From Sinorhizobium fredii (GTDB lineage Bacteria > Pseudomonadota > Alphaproteobacteria > Rhizobiales > Rhizobiaceae), in assembly GCF_002944405.1 (NCBI RefSeq), contig NZ_CP024310.1, positions 310,001 through 374,000 on the forward strand: a stretch of DNA of 64,000 nucleotides, given 5' to 3'. Positions 55,967 through 64,000 of this stretch are shown one piece after another (position 1 is the first letter of the stretch; the number at the start of each line of letters is the position of its first letter). Below the pieces are notes generated by a model. That model was not told the DNA's origin. It did not search any database and was given only the letters and a program-made list of their open reading frames with translations. Position numbers and translations under genes: made by a program.

Positions 55967-57428
55967 TCATAGTGGAAGGGCCCGGAACGGTCGAGCGGTA
56001 GATTGCGTCCTGCCAAACCCGGAGGCGATCTGTGGCGTCGGAAACACGCGGCGAGATGGGATCACCGCCACGTGGCAGGGCGGTAATGGCGGCAAGATCG
56101 GGCCAGACGCCCAGCGAAAGCCCCGCCAGATAGGCGGCGCCGAGGGCGGAGGCCTCCGGCGCGTCGCATTGGGTGACGGCGTGGTTCAGCGTGTCGGCGA
56201 CGCACTGCATCAAAAAGGTGTTCTTGCTCGGCCCACCATCCGCATAGAGGCGGCCGAGCGGTGTCGGCGACTGCGCTGACATGGCCTTGAAGACGTCATG
56301 GACCTGAAAGGCCATCGAATCGGTCACTGCGCGGGCCATCTGGGCGCGTGTGGTGTTGAAGGTAATGCCGGAAAACAGCGCCCGCGCATCGGACTGCCAG
56401 TAGGGCGCGCCGAGGCCTACAAAGGCCGGCACGAAGCCGGGTCCGCGTGGCTCGGCGGTTGCGGCAAGGTCGGTCAGGGCCTGAACGTCGGGCAGGCCGA
56501 GCATCTCGACCATCCACGGCAGCGCTGCGGCTGAGACGAGAATATTGCCCTCGAAGGCATAGGTCGGCTGGCCGTCGATCGACCAGGCGATCGTCGTCGT
56601 GATGCCCTGCTCGGGCGCGATGAAGCGGGGCAGCGTCGTCATCACGGACGAGCCGGTTCCGAAGGTCACCTTGCCGTCGCCGGGATTGAAGGCGCCGTGT
56701 CCGAAGAGCGCCGCATGGCTGTCGCCGATCGCCGCGGCGATCGGGATGCCGTCCCTGAGGCCCGGCACGTTTTGGGTCACGCCGAAGCGCGACGCGCTGT
56801 CTCGCACTTCGGGCAAGGCGGATTTCGGCACGCCGAACAGTTCGCAGAGCTCGTCGCTCCAGGCCTGCCGGTTGAGGTCGTAAAGCTGACTGCGGGCGGC
56901 ATTCGAAGCGTCGCAGGCATGGACCGCGCCATCGGTGAAGCAATGGATCAGCCAGGCGTCGATCGTCCCGAGCCGCACTTCGTGTCCTGCAGACACGCGG
57001 TCCAGCAGCCACTTCATCTTCGGGCCGGGGAACATCGGGTCGATGGGCAGGCCGGTGAGCGCCTGCACGCGGGGCGCGTGGCCGGCTGCGACCAATTCGG
57101 CGCAGGCCGGTGCGCTGCGGCGGCACTGCCAGCTCACCACCGGCCCGAGCGGCCTGCCCGTTGCTGCATCCCAGATGGTGACGGACTCGCGCTGGTTGGA
57201 AATCGCGATACCGAGGATGTCGACGTCAGGACCGGTCTGCAGGCAGGCGGCAATCGCCTCCTTGACCGATTCCCAGATGCGCATTGGGCTCTGCTCCACC
57301 CAGCCGGGCTGCGGATGTTCGATGCCGACCAGAGACGAGCCGCGCGACAGGATTTCGCCGGCCGTGGAGACAAGCACGGCCTTGGAATTCGTGGTGCCCT
57401 GGTCGATGGCGAGGATGGCGGTCGTCAT
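55959..57428 (-). CDS. FGGY-family carbohydrate kinase
   Basis: 489-residue sugar kinase. The N-terminal ATP-site LAIDQGTTNSKAVLVS, GIAISNQRESVTIWDAATGR and RPLGPVVSWQCRR are typical of glycerol and xylulose kinase-like enzymes; the C-terminal half contains AAIGDSHAALFGHGAFNPGD, KVTFGTGSSVMTTL and RLYADGGPSKNTFLMQCVAD, the second FGGY motif region. It phosphorylates a polyol or ketose in the cytoplasm. The link with split transketolase genes points to a ketose rather than glycerol. It ends 22 bases before the regulator start and follows the transketolase gene after 81 bases. Confidence 0.92.
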   Translation of the reverse strand: MTTAILAIDQGTTNSKAVLVSTAGEILSRGSSLVGIEHPQPGWVEQSPMRIWESVKEAIAACLQTGPDVDILGIAISNQRESVTIWDAATGRPLGPVVSWQCRRSAPACAELVAAGHAPRVQALTGLPIDPMFPGPKMKWLLDRVSAGHEVRLGTIDAWLIHCFTDGAVHACDASNAARSQLYDLNRQAWSDELCELFGVPKSALPEVRDSASRFGVTQNVPGLRDGIPIAAAIGDSHAALFGHGAFNPGDGKVTFGTGSSVMTTLPRFIAPEQGITTTIAWSIDGQPTYAFEGNILVSAAALPWMVEMLGLPDVQALTDLAATAEPRGPGFVPAFVGLGAPYWQSDARALFSGITFNTTRAQMARAVTDSMAFQVHDVFKAMSAQSPTPLGRLYADGGPSKNTFLMQCVADTLNHAVTQCDAPEASALGAAYLAGLSLGVWPDLAAITALPRGGDPISPRVSDATDRLRVWQDAIYRSTVPGPSTMSE

Positions 57429-57509
57429 GGCAACTCCGGCAGGCGTGAATTGGGGGCGCGGCGATGGGGAGGGTTTGCCGCGCCCGGCACGGACTCTAGA
57501 CGCGCAGTA

Positions 57510-58481
57510 TCAAACGCGGGAAGACTTCCGTGCAATCAAAGCGATGGCCGCCTCAGTGATGGCGGCAGGCGACATGCCGAATTCGTCGAGCAGGAACTCG
57601 GCCGAGCCGGTCGGGGCGAAGATGCCCGGAACGCCGAGGATCCTCATCGGCACGGGAGCTTCGGCCACGACGACTTCGGCGATGGCCGAGCCGAGGCCCC
57701 CGAAGGTGGAATGCTCTTCCGCGGTCAGGATCGCCCCGGTTTCGCGGGCGGCGGCCACCACGGCCTCGACGTCGATCGGGCGGACCGTCGCCATGTTCAG
57801 CACCCGGGCCTCGATCCCCCGTTCGGCGAGGAGGTCGGCCGCCTTCAGCATGCGGTGGGTCAGCGTGCCGTTGGCGATCAGCGTGATGGCGTCGCCGTCA
57901 CGCAGCAGGTTGGCCTTTCCAAGCTCAAATCTGTGTCCGGCCGGCAGCAGGTCCGGAACCCCGACGCGCGACAGGCGAAGGAACACCGGCCCCTTGTAAT
58001 GGGCCGCCCATTCCACCGCCGCGGCGGTTTCGATCGAGTCACAGGGCGCAATCACCGGCAAGTTGGGCAGCACCCGCGTCCAGGCGAAGTCCTCGATCGA
58101 ATGGTGCGTGGGCCCAAGCTCGCCATAGGCCATGCCGGAGGAAATGCCGATGAGCTTCACATTGGCGTTGGAATAGGCGATGTCGGCCTTGATTTGCTCC
58201 AGCGACCGGCCGGTCAGGAAGCAGGAGGCGCCGCAGACGAAGGGCAGCAGACCGCCATTGGCAAGACCGGCGCCCACGCCCACCATGTTCTGCTCGGCAA
58301 TGCCGACATTGACCAGCCGTTCCGGCCATTTGGACTTGAACCCGTTGAGCTTCGACGAGCCGACGGAGTCGTTGCAGACCGCCACGAGCTTGGGGTTGTC
58401 CGCGCCGAGGCGCTCCAGCACCGCAACGAAGGCGTCACGGCAATCGTGCAGTTTGGGAGAGGTGATCACGTCTTTCATCAC
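57510..58481 (-). CDS. Transketolase, C-terminal subunit
   Basis: 323-residue second half of a split transketolase: pyrimidine-binding domain with VGIAEQNMVGVGAGLANGGL (conserved Glu that activates thiamine diphosphate), FLRLSRVGVPDL and a C-terminal domain with ILTAEEHSTFGGLGSAIAEV. It pairs with the N-terminal subunit encoded immediately upstream, whose stop it overlaps by 4 bases. Together they transfer two-carbon units between sugar phosphates. Confidence 0.95.
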   Translation of the reverse strand: MMKDVITSPKLHDCRDAFVAVLERLGADNPKLVAVCNDSVGSSKLNGFKSKWPERLVNVGIAEQNMVGVGAGLANGGLLPFVCGASCFLTGRSLEQIKADIAYSNANVKLIGISSGMAYGELGPTHHSIEDFAWTRVLPNLPVIAPCDSIETAAAVEWAAHYKGPVFLRLSRVGVPDLLPAGHRFELGKANLLRDGDAITLIANGTLTHRMLKAADLLAERGIEARVLNMATVRPIDVEAVVAAARETGAILTAEEHSTFGGLGSAIAEVVVAEAPVPMRILGVPGIFAPTGSAEFLLDEFGMSPAAITEAAIALIARKSSRV

Positions 58482-59287
58482 AGGGTCTCCGAAAGCTCGG
58501 CCAGGGCGACCCGATATTGCTCGGCATTCGGCACCTTATGGTGCCAGTCGACCTTGTCCTGCATGAAGGAAATGCCGTGGCCCTTGTTGGTATGGGCGAC
58601 GATTGCGTGCGGCCGGTTGCCGCGGCGCTCCAGTGCCGGAACGATTTCGTCCATGGCGTTGCCGTTGATCTCGGTGACGTCCCAGCTGAAGGCTTCGAGC
58701 TTGGCGGGGAAGGGGGCGAGATTGTTGGTCTCCTTCAGCGTGGCGCCCTGCTGGAAGCGGTTGTGGTCGATGATCAGCGTCAGATTGTCGAGGCCGAACT
58801 GCGCCGCGGCGGCGATCGCCTCCCAGTTCGATCCCTCCTGCATCTCGCCATCGCCGGTCAGGACATAGGTGTGATACTCGGCGCCGGTCAGCTTGGCGGC
58901 CTTGGCCATGCCGACGGCGACCGGCAGGCCGTGGCCGAGCGGCCCGGTATTGGTCTCGACGCCCGGGACCTTGGTGCAGTTCGGGTGCCCGTTCAGCCGT
59001 GAATGCGACTTCAGGAAGGTGCCGATCTCTTCTTCGGGCAGGAAGCCGCGCTTGGCGAGCGTCACATAGAGGGCGAGCGCCACATGGCCTTTGGACAGCA
59101 CGAAACGGTCGCGGCCCGGATGCTTCGGCTGGTCGGGCCAGACGCGCAGCACGCGGAAATAGAGCGCCGTCAGAATGTCGATAGCGGACATTTCCCCGCC
59201 GATATGGCCGGCGCCAGCTTCGAAAACCGCCTGCAGATCGCGAAGTCGGATCTGTCGAGCGATGCGGTCGAGATCGTTCGGCTGCAT
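58478..59287 (-). CDS. Transketolase, N-terminal subunit
   Basis: 269-residue first half of a split transketolase with the thiamine diphosphate-binding domain: GAGHIGGEMSAIDILTALYF, RDRFVLSKGHVALALYVTLA, TGPLGHGLPVAVGMAKAAKL, and YVLTGDGEMQEGSNWEAIAA (GDG motif, metal site). The split form is common in sugar-catabolic operons, including that for D-apiose, where it acts on apulose 4-phosphate. Here it heads the minus-strand operon, divergent from the ABC transporter. Confidence 0.95.
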   Translation of the reverse strand: MQPNDLDRIARQIRLRDLQAVFEAGAGHIGGEMSAIDILTALYFRVLRVWPDQPKHPGRDRFVLSKGHVALALYVTLAKRGFLPEEEIGTFLKSHSRLNGHPNCTKVPGVETNTGPLGHGLPVAVGMAKAAKLTGAEYHTYVLTGDGEMQEGSNWEAIAAAAQFGLDNLTLIIDHNRFQQGATLKETNNLAPFPAKLEAFSWDVTEINGNAMDEIVPALERRGNRPHAIVAHTNKGHGISFMQDKVDWHHKVPNAEQYRVALAELSETL

Positions 59288-59484
59288 GTATTCCTCGCGC
59301 TGAATAAATATACAATCATATATATAATTGCACGCTACCCCCGCATGTCAAGGGCCAGACGCAGGAAAAGCTATGCAGAACGAGGTTGACAGGACGCAGA
59401 CCGATCATGTACGAATTTACACACAGCAATGAATAATTATGCCTAGATACACGTGAGGAAGCCGGGTAGCGAGAGGAGGGCGCC
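59288..59484. promoter_or_regulatory. Divergent promoter region with operator half sites
   Basis: 197 bases between the transketolase and permease starts. It is A+T-rich and contains TGAATAAATAT (59301-59311) and TGAATAATTAT (59430-59440), related to the palindrome upstream of the SorC-type regulator gene, one near each start codon. GAGGAGGG lies just before the permease ATG. Confidence 0.55.
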
Positions 59485-60459
59485 ATGCTTGCGACAGCGA
59501 CGGAGCGGCAAGGGTTCGCGGGCGGGATTTTTGCGTCGATGCGAGGGGCCACAGGTCCGCTGATCGGCCTCATCGTCCTGTGCCTGTTTCTCACCTTCGC
59601 CAGCGACAAGTTCCTTTCGATCAGGAACTTCCTGAACGTGCTCGATCAGATCACGGTGCTCGGCATCATGGCCGTCGGCATGACGATGGTCATCCTGATC
59701 GGCGGCATCGACCTCGCCGTCGGTTCTGTCATGGCGCTGGCAATGATGGTGCTTGGCTATCTGAACGTCGTTGCCGGCGTGCCGATGTGGATCGCCATTC
59801 CGCTCGCCCTGCTGGTCGCCTCGCTGAACGGCCTGATCGCCGGGCTTCTCATAACGCGCTTCAACGTGCCGGCATTCATCGCGACGCTTGCCATGATGTC
59901 GATCGCCCGCGGCCTGGCCAACATGATCACCGACGGCCAGCAGATCATCGGTTTTCCGACTTGGTTCAACATCATGGCCATCGTGCGCTTCGGCGGCTTC
60001 CTGACATTGACGGTCGCGGTCATGCTGGTGGTCTTCGTCGTCGGCCTCCTTTACCAGCGCTATCGCCATGGCGGGCGCGTCCTCTACGCCATCGGCGGCA
60101 ACGCAGAGGTGGCGCGGCTTGCCGGCATCAACGTCCAGCGGGCGACCGTGCTTGTCTATGTGGTCTGCAGCTTCCTGGCGGGATTGTCGGGCATGGTGCT
60201 GGCGGCGCGGCTCGACTCGGTCCAGCCCTCGTCCGGTGTCTCCTACGAGCTCGACGCCATTGCGGCAGTCGTCATCGGCGGCACGTCGCTCTCCGGCGGA
60301 ACGGGCGGCATCGGCGGCACCATAATCGGCGTGCTGATCATCGGAATCCTGCGCAACGGCCTCAACCTGCTGAGCGTATCGCCGTTCATGCAGCAGGTGA
60401 TCATCGGCGGCGTCATCGTGCTGGCCGTCACCGCCGAGACTTATCGCAAGCGGAAATAG
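59485..60459 (+). CDS. Sugar ABC transporter permease (RbsC type)
   Basis: 324-residue membrane protein with about 8-10 helices. ITVLGIMAVGMTMVILIGGI followed by DLAVGSVMALAMMVLGYLN is the RbsC/AraH signature, as are YAIGGNAEVARLAGINV and AIAAVVIGGTSLSGGTGGIG (cytoplasmic loop that contacts the ATPase). GGAGGG precedes the ATG. It forms the channel for the binding protein and ATPase encoded downstream. The gene order permease, binding protein, ATPase differs from the rbs order but is common in rhizobia. Confidence 0.93.
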   Translation: MLATATERQGFAGGIFASMRGATGPLIGLIVLCLFLTFASDKFLSIRNFLNVLDQITVLGIMAVGMTMVILIGGIDLAVGSVMALAMMVLGYLNVVAGVPMWIAIPLALLVASLNGLIAGLLITRFNVPAFIATLAMMSIARGLANMITDGQQIIGFPTWFNIMAIVRFGGFLTLTVAVMLVVFVVGLLYQRYRHGGRVLYAIGGNAEVARLAGINVQRATVLVYVVCSFLAGLSGMVLAARLDSVQPSSGVSYELDAIAAVVIGGTSLSGGTGGIGGTIIGVLIIGILRNGLNLLSVSPFMQQVIIGGVIVLAVTAETYRKRK

Positions 60460-60589
60460 CCACTGTTCACCCCGCTTGCGGAAATGCCTGCGGGGAAGCG
60501 AAAACGGTCAGCAATGGTGCGGGCCGGCAAAAGGGAGGTGGAATCCTGTGAAGTCAGGAAATCCACAGAGCAACTCGGAGGAGAACCCC

Positions 60590-61528
60590 ATGAAACTGTC
60601 CAACCTGCTGCTGGCGGCAACCACCGCTGCGGTCCTGATGTCCCCGCTCGGTGCATCGGCCGCGGAAGTCAAGAAGATCGGCCTCGCCGTGCCGAACCTT
60701 CAGGCGGACTTCTTCAACCAGATCAAGCTCGGCGTCGAAAAATACGCGAAGGAAAAGGGTATCGACGTCGTGGTGGTCGACGCGAAGAACGATACCGCCA
60801 CCCAGGTCAACCAGGTCCAGGACCTTATGACGCAGGACATCAACGCGTTCATCTATATTCCGGCCGGTGCAGCCGCGGCCGCCGTGCCGACCCGCCTTGC
60901 CCGTGAAGCCGGCATTCCGGTGATCAACGTCGACCGTGTTCCGGATGGCGCGCCGGGCGATACCTTCATCGCCGGCGAAAGCGTCGAATCCGCCTATGCC
61001 GTCTGCAAGCACATCATCGAAAAGGCCGGCGGCTCGGGCAAGATGGCGATCATCCATGGCCAGAAGGGCACGACGCCGGAAGTCGATCGCTTCACGGGCT
61101 GCAAGCGCGCCATCGACGAGGCTCCGGGCGTGGAACTCGTCGCCCAGCAATGGAGCAACATGTGGTCCGCGGACGAAGGCTTCTCGATCGCCCAGAACAT
61201 GCTGCAGGCAAACCCTGACCTCAAGATCATCTTCGGCCAGGCGGACGGTCTGGCGATGGGTGCGGCGAAAGCCGTAGACGTTGCCAACCTCTCTGACAAG
61301 GTGATCATCGGCGGCTATGACGGCGACTTTTCGGCGCTCGAATATCTCGCCAAGTGCAAGGGGCCGTTCGTCGCCACGGCGACGCAGAGCACCCAGAAGA
61401 TGGGCGTCCTCGCGGTTGAATCGGCACTTGCCGTGGCCGCCGGCCAGAAGGTCGAAGAGCGCCAGACTCCGAATGCCGTGCTGACGACCTGCGAGAATGC
61501 TCCGGAGTTCGTGAAGAGCCATCCATAA
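60590..61528 (+). CDS. Periplasmic sugar-binding protein (RbsB type)
   Basis: 312-residue protein with a signal peptide (LLLAATTAAVLMSPLGASAA) and a class I periplasmic-binding fold: KIGLAVPNLQADFFNQIKLG, AFIYIPAGAAAAAVPTRLAR and IPVINVDRVPDG. It binds a sugar or polyol and hands it to the permease upstream. GGAGGAG precedes the ATG at 60590; an upstream frame is open but has no ribosome binding site near its start. Confidence 0.93.
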   Translation: MKLSNLLLAATTAAVLMSPLGASAAEVKKIGLAVPNLQADFFNQIKLGVEKYAKEKGIDVVVVDAKNDTATQVNQVQDLMTQDINAFIYIPAGAAAAAVPTRLAREAGIPVINVDRVPDGAPGDTFIAGESVESAYAVCKHIIEKAGGSGKMAIIHGQKGTTPEVDRFTGCKRAIDEAPGVELVAQQWSNMWSADEGFSIAQNMLQANPDLKIIFGQADGLAMGAAKAVDVANLSDKVIIGGYDGDFSALEYLAKCKGPFVATATQSTQKMGVLAVESALAVAAGQKVEERQTPNAVLTTCENAPEFVKSHP

Positions 61529-61556
61529 ATTGTCTCGATGCCCGAAAGGCAGCGCC

Positions 61557-63044
61557 ATGACCACCCAGTCTCCCATCCTCTCGCTCCGTGGGATCCAGAA
61601 GTCCTACGGACCGATCAGGGTCCTGCACGGTGTCGACCTCGACATCTATCCGGGTGAGGTCGTGGCGCTGCTTGGCGAAAACGGTGCCGGGAAATCGACC
61701 CTGTCGAACATCATTTCCGGCACCGTGCAGCCGTCCGCCGGGGAAATGACCTGGCTTGGGGCAGTCTATGCGCCCGCCAATCCCCGTGCCGCGATGGACG
61801 AGGGGGTCGGCATGATCCATCAGGAGCTGAAACTGCTCCCGAAGCTCTCGATCGCCGAGAATGTCTTTGTCGGTCGCTATCCGATGAAGGCGGGCCGGGT
61901 CGACCGCAGGGCGATGGAGGAACGGGCGCGCAGCGGCCTCAAGCGGCTGGGTCTAGACATATCGCCCGACCGCCTCGTCGAAGGGCTCTCGACCGGCAAG
62001 CAGCAGCTCATCGAAATCGCCAAGGCGCTGACGCTCAATGCCCGCCTGCTGATCCTGGACGAGCCGACCGCGGCGCTCGGCGGCGAGGAAACCCAACTCC
62101 TCTTCCAGCAGATCGAACGGCTGAAGGCGGACGGGGTGGGCATCATCTACATCTCGCACCGTCTCGAGGAAATCCGCCAGATCGCCGACCGCGTCGTCGT
62201 CATGCGCGATGGCGCCAAGGTCAAGGAATTCGACAGCGGCGACGTGCCGATCCGCACCATCGTCGAGGCCATGGTCGGGCGCTCGCTCGAGCGCATGTTC
62301 CCGGCCCTGCCAGCGCCTCGGGAAGAGGTGACGCTTGAGGTCCGCGATCTCACCTCGCCGACGAATGCATTCCGCAATATCAGCTTTTCAGTCCGGAAGG
62401 GCGAGGTCTTCGGCATCGCCGGCCTGATGGGCGCCGGCCGCACCGAACTCGTGCGCGCCATCACCGGCGCCGATCCGATTTCCGGTGGCGAGATTCTGTT
62501 GAATGGCAATGCCGTCACGCCGCGCTCGCCAATCGACGCGATTCGCAGCGGGATGGTTCTCGTGCCGGAGGACCGCAAGCTCCAAGGTGTCGTGCTCGAT
62601 CATTCGATCGCGGAGAACATCGGCTATGCCAATCTCGGCGCAATTGCCCGCAACGGCTGGGTTTCCTCCCGGCGTCTGCAACAGTTCGCCGACGAGTGCA
62701 TCAGGAGGTTCGGCGTGAAAGGCCGCGGCCACCAGAACGCCGGCGAGCTTTCCGGCGGCAACCAGCAGAAGGTGGTGCTCGCCAAGTGGCTGGCGCGAAA
62801 GCCGCAGGTCGTTGTGCTCGACGAACCGACGCGCGGCATCGACGTCGGCGCCCGCTCGTCGATCTACGACCTCATCATGGATCTCGCCCGCCAGGGGGTC
62901 GCGGTGATCGTGGTCAGTTCCGATCTCGAGGAGGTGCTCGGCGTCTCCAACCGGATCATGGTCATGGCCCAGGGCAGACAGACCGGCATCCTTGATCGCG
63001 AGGACGCAAACGACGTCTCGGTCATGGAACTCGCGACGATTTGA
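61557..63044 (+). CDS. Sugar ABC transporter ATPase (RbsA type)
   Basis: 495-residue protein with two ATPase domains. The first has Walker A GENGAGKS, LSTGKQQLIEIAKAL (signature) and LLILDEPTAAL; the second has GIAGLMGAGRTELVRAITGA, LSGGNQQKVVLAKWLARKP and VVVLDEPTRGIDVGA. As usual for RbsA proteins the second Walker A is degenerate. It powers import through the permease at 59485. It ends 15 bases before the SDR gene. Confidence 0.95.
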   Translation: MTTQSPILSLRGIQKSYGPIRVLHGVDLDIYPGEVVALLGENGAGKSTLSNIISGTVQPSAGEMTWLGAVYAPANPRAAMDEGVGMIHQELKLLPKLSIAENVFVGRYPMKAGRVDRRAMEERARSGLKRLGLDISPDRLVEGLSTGKQQLIEIAKALTLNARLLILDEPTAALGGEETQLLFQQIERLKADGVGIIYISHRLEEIRQIADRVVVMRDGAKVKEFDSGDVPIRTIVEAMVGRSLERMFPALPAPREEVTLEVRDLTSPTNAFRNISFSVRKGEVFGIAGLMGAGRTELVRAITGADPISGGEILLNGNAVTPRSPIDAIRSGMVLVPEDRKLQGVVLDHSIAENIGYANLGAIARNGWVSSRRLQQFADECIRRFGVKGRGHQNAGELSGGNQQKVVLAKWLARKPQVVVLDEPTRGIDVGARSSIYDLIMDLARQGVAVIVVSSDLEEVLGVSNRIMVMAQGRQTGILDREDANDVSVMELATI

Positions 63045-63059
63045 ACAAGGAAGAAATTC

Positions 63060-63848
63060 ATGTCTGAAATCACGCTCAACGCGCCGAAACTGTTCGATCT
63101 CTCCGGCAACGTCGCCTTCGTGACGGGGGCGGGCAGCGGCATCGGGCAACGCATCGCCATGGGGCTGGCGCAGTGCGGCGCCGACGTTGCGCTGCTCGAT
63201 CGCCGCACCGACGATGGACTGGCGAAGACCGCGGAATTCATCGCCGGCACCGGGCGCCGCAGCATCCGCATCGCCGCCGACGTGACCAATGGCGCGGCGC
63301 TCAACGAGGCGGTCGCCCGCACCGAAGCGGAACTCGGCCCGCTTGCCCTTGCCGTGAACGCGGCCGGCATCGCCAATGCCAATCCGGCCGAGGAGATGGA
63401 GGAAAGCCAATTCCAGACGATGATGGACATCAACCTGAAGGGCGTTTTCCTGTCCTGCCAGGCGGAAGCCCGCGCCATGCTGAAGAACGGCCGCGGCTCG
63501 ATCGTCAACATCGCCTCGATGTCCGGCGTGATCGTCAACCGCGGCCTCAGCCAGTGCCACTACAATGCCTCGAAGGCCGGCGTCATTCATATGACGAAGT
63601 CGATGGCGATGGAATGGGTGGGCCGCGGCGTCCGCGTCAACACGATCAGTCCCGGCTACACGGCCACACCGATGAACACCCGGCCGGAAATGGTGCATCA
63701 GACCAAGCTGTTCGAGGAGCAGACCCCGATGCAGCGCATGGCGACGGTGGACGAGATGGTCGGGCCTGCCGTCTTCCTTCTTTCGAATGCGGCAAGCTTC
63801 GTGACCGGCGTCGACCTCCTGGTCGATGGCGGCTTCTGCTGCTGGTAA
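63060..63848 (+). CDS. SDR-family oxidoreductase (polyol dehydrogenase-like)
   Basis: 262-residue short-chain dehydrogenase: VAFVTGAGSGIGQRIAMGLA (NAD site), VNAAGIANANPAEEM, Ser in VNIASMSGVIVN and catalytic HYNASKAGVIHMTKSMAMEW. Similar proteins oxidise sugar alcohols such as arabitol or xylitol to ketoses. As the last gene of the transporter operon, 15 bases after the ATPase gene, it probably performs the first step on the imported polyol. GGAAG lies 8 bases before the ATG. Confidence 0.88.
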   Translation: MSEITLNAPKLFDLSGNVAFVTGAGSGIGQRIAMGLAQCGADVALLDRRTDDGLAKTAEFIAGTGRRSIRIAADVTNGAALNEAVARTEAELGPLALAVNAAGIANANPAEEMEESQFQTMMDINLKGVFLSCQAEARAMLKNGRGSIVNIASMSGVIVNRGLSQCHYNASKAGVIHMTKSMAMEWVGRGVRVNTISPGYTATPMNTRPEMVHQTKLFEEQTPMQRMATVDEMVGPAVFLLSNAASFVTGVDLLVDGGFCCW

Positions 63849-63910
63849 ATATCACGGGGCCAGCCTGAGCTGGCCTCTTGCTTTTTGCCGGTGAAATTCC
63901 TTATCTACGC

Positions 63911-64000
63911 TTGTTCTCAGGGCGGGGTGAAAATCCCCACCGGCGGTATCCGGAGCGATCCGGGAGCCCGCGAGCGCTCCCGCCGATGCGGAAGGTCAGC
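63911..64000 (+). promoter_or_regulatory. FMN riboswitch (RFN element), 5' part
   Basis: TTCTCAGGGCGGGGTGAAAA followed by CCCCACCGGCGGTA, GAGCCCGCGAGCGC-like sequence and a final GGTCAGC match the conserved RFN aptamer. The sequence runs off the window before the P1 closing strand. FMN riboswitches sit before riboflavin synthesis or uptake genes (in rhizobia often ribB/ribH), so such a gene should follow. Confidence 0.9.

Noticed and set aside
56697..58868. 723-codon open frame on the plus strand
   Set aside because: It lies antisense to the FGGY kinase and split transketolase genes, has no ribosome binding site or motif, and its composition is that of a GC-rich shadow frame.
62388..63698. 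436-codon open frame on the minus strand
   Set aside because: Antisense to the RbsA-type ATPase and SDR genes; no motif.

Overview
The window looks like an accessory replicon (symbiotic plasmid or chromid) of a Sinorhizobium/Ensifer-type rhizobium. It is GC-rich and carries SyrB-type regulators, a MucR-family regulator, an sRNA that looks like the rhizobial alpha-r14 family, an F1-ATPase zeta inhibitor (found only in Alphaproteobacteria), TGA-N9-TCA iron-responsive operators of the RirA type, remnants of a trb conjugation operon, and many IS fragments typical of rhizobial plasmids. All assignments come from reading the sequence; no database search was run.

Layout. 0-13.7 kb is mosaic accessory DNA: the end of a TRAP transporter permease, a Tat-exported metallo-beta-lactamase-fold hydrolase, a type II restriction-modification pair, broken trbF-trbG-trbH, a SyrB cassette, a complete IS256-family element with an 8-bp target duplication, a peroxiredoxin, and decayed gene fragments. 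13.9-24.9 kb is the most coherent unit: a TonB-dependent receptor gene and, on the other strand, a seven-gene operon whose genes overlap or abut at every junction. In order the operon encodes an SbnI-like ParB-fold protein, a PLP decarboxylase, an SbnA-like PLP synthase, an octopine-dehydrogenase-family enzyme, one IucA/IucC synthetase, an MFS exporter and a periplasmic binding protein. Both transcription units carry a TGA-N9-TCA palindrome. The enzyme set fits a hydroxycarboxylate siderophore built like rhizobactin (lysine, ethylenediamine, N-carboxyethyl and malate units).

25-48 kb is again mosaic: an adenylate cyclase with TPRs, IS3 and IS110 scraps, a DUF1326 gene, a PHB-depolymerase-type esterase, a four-hairpin sRNA with anti-Shine-Dalgarno loops, an extended MucR protein, a DnaQ-type exonuclease, a second SyrB cassette with a third related coiled-coil gene, a cytochrome c, the ATPase zeta subunit, a broken GNAT gene, a broken IS21 istB, a metallopeptidase and an L,D-transpeptidase.

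48-54 kb holds a hydroxyproline-like catabolic set (FAD oxidase, aldehyde dehydrogenase, proline-racemase-family enzyme, two SDRs) in which almost every gene is frameshifted, truncated or stopped. 54-63.9 kb is an intact sugar or polyol system: an SDR, a SorC-type regulator, an FGGY kinase and a split transketolase on the minus strand, diverging from an Rbs-type ABC transporter and a second SDR on the plus strand. A likely route is polyol oxidation by an SDR, phosphorylation by the kinase, and two-carbon transfer by the transketolase. The window ends inside an FMN riboswitch.
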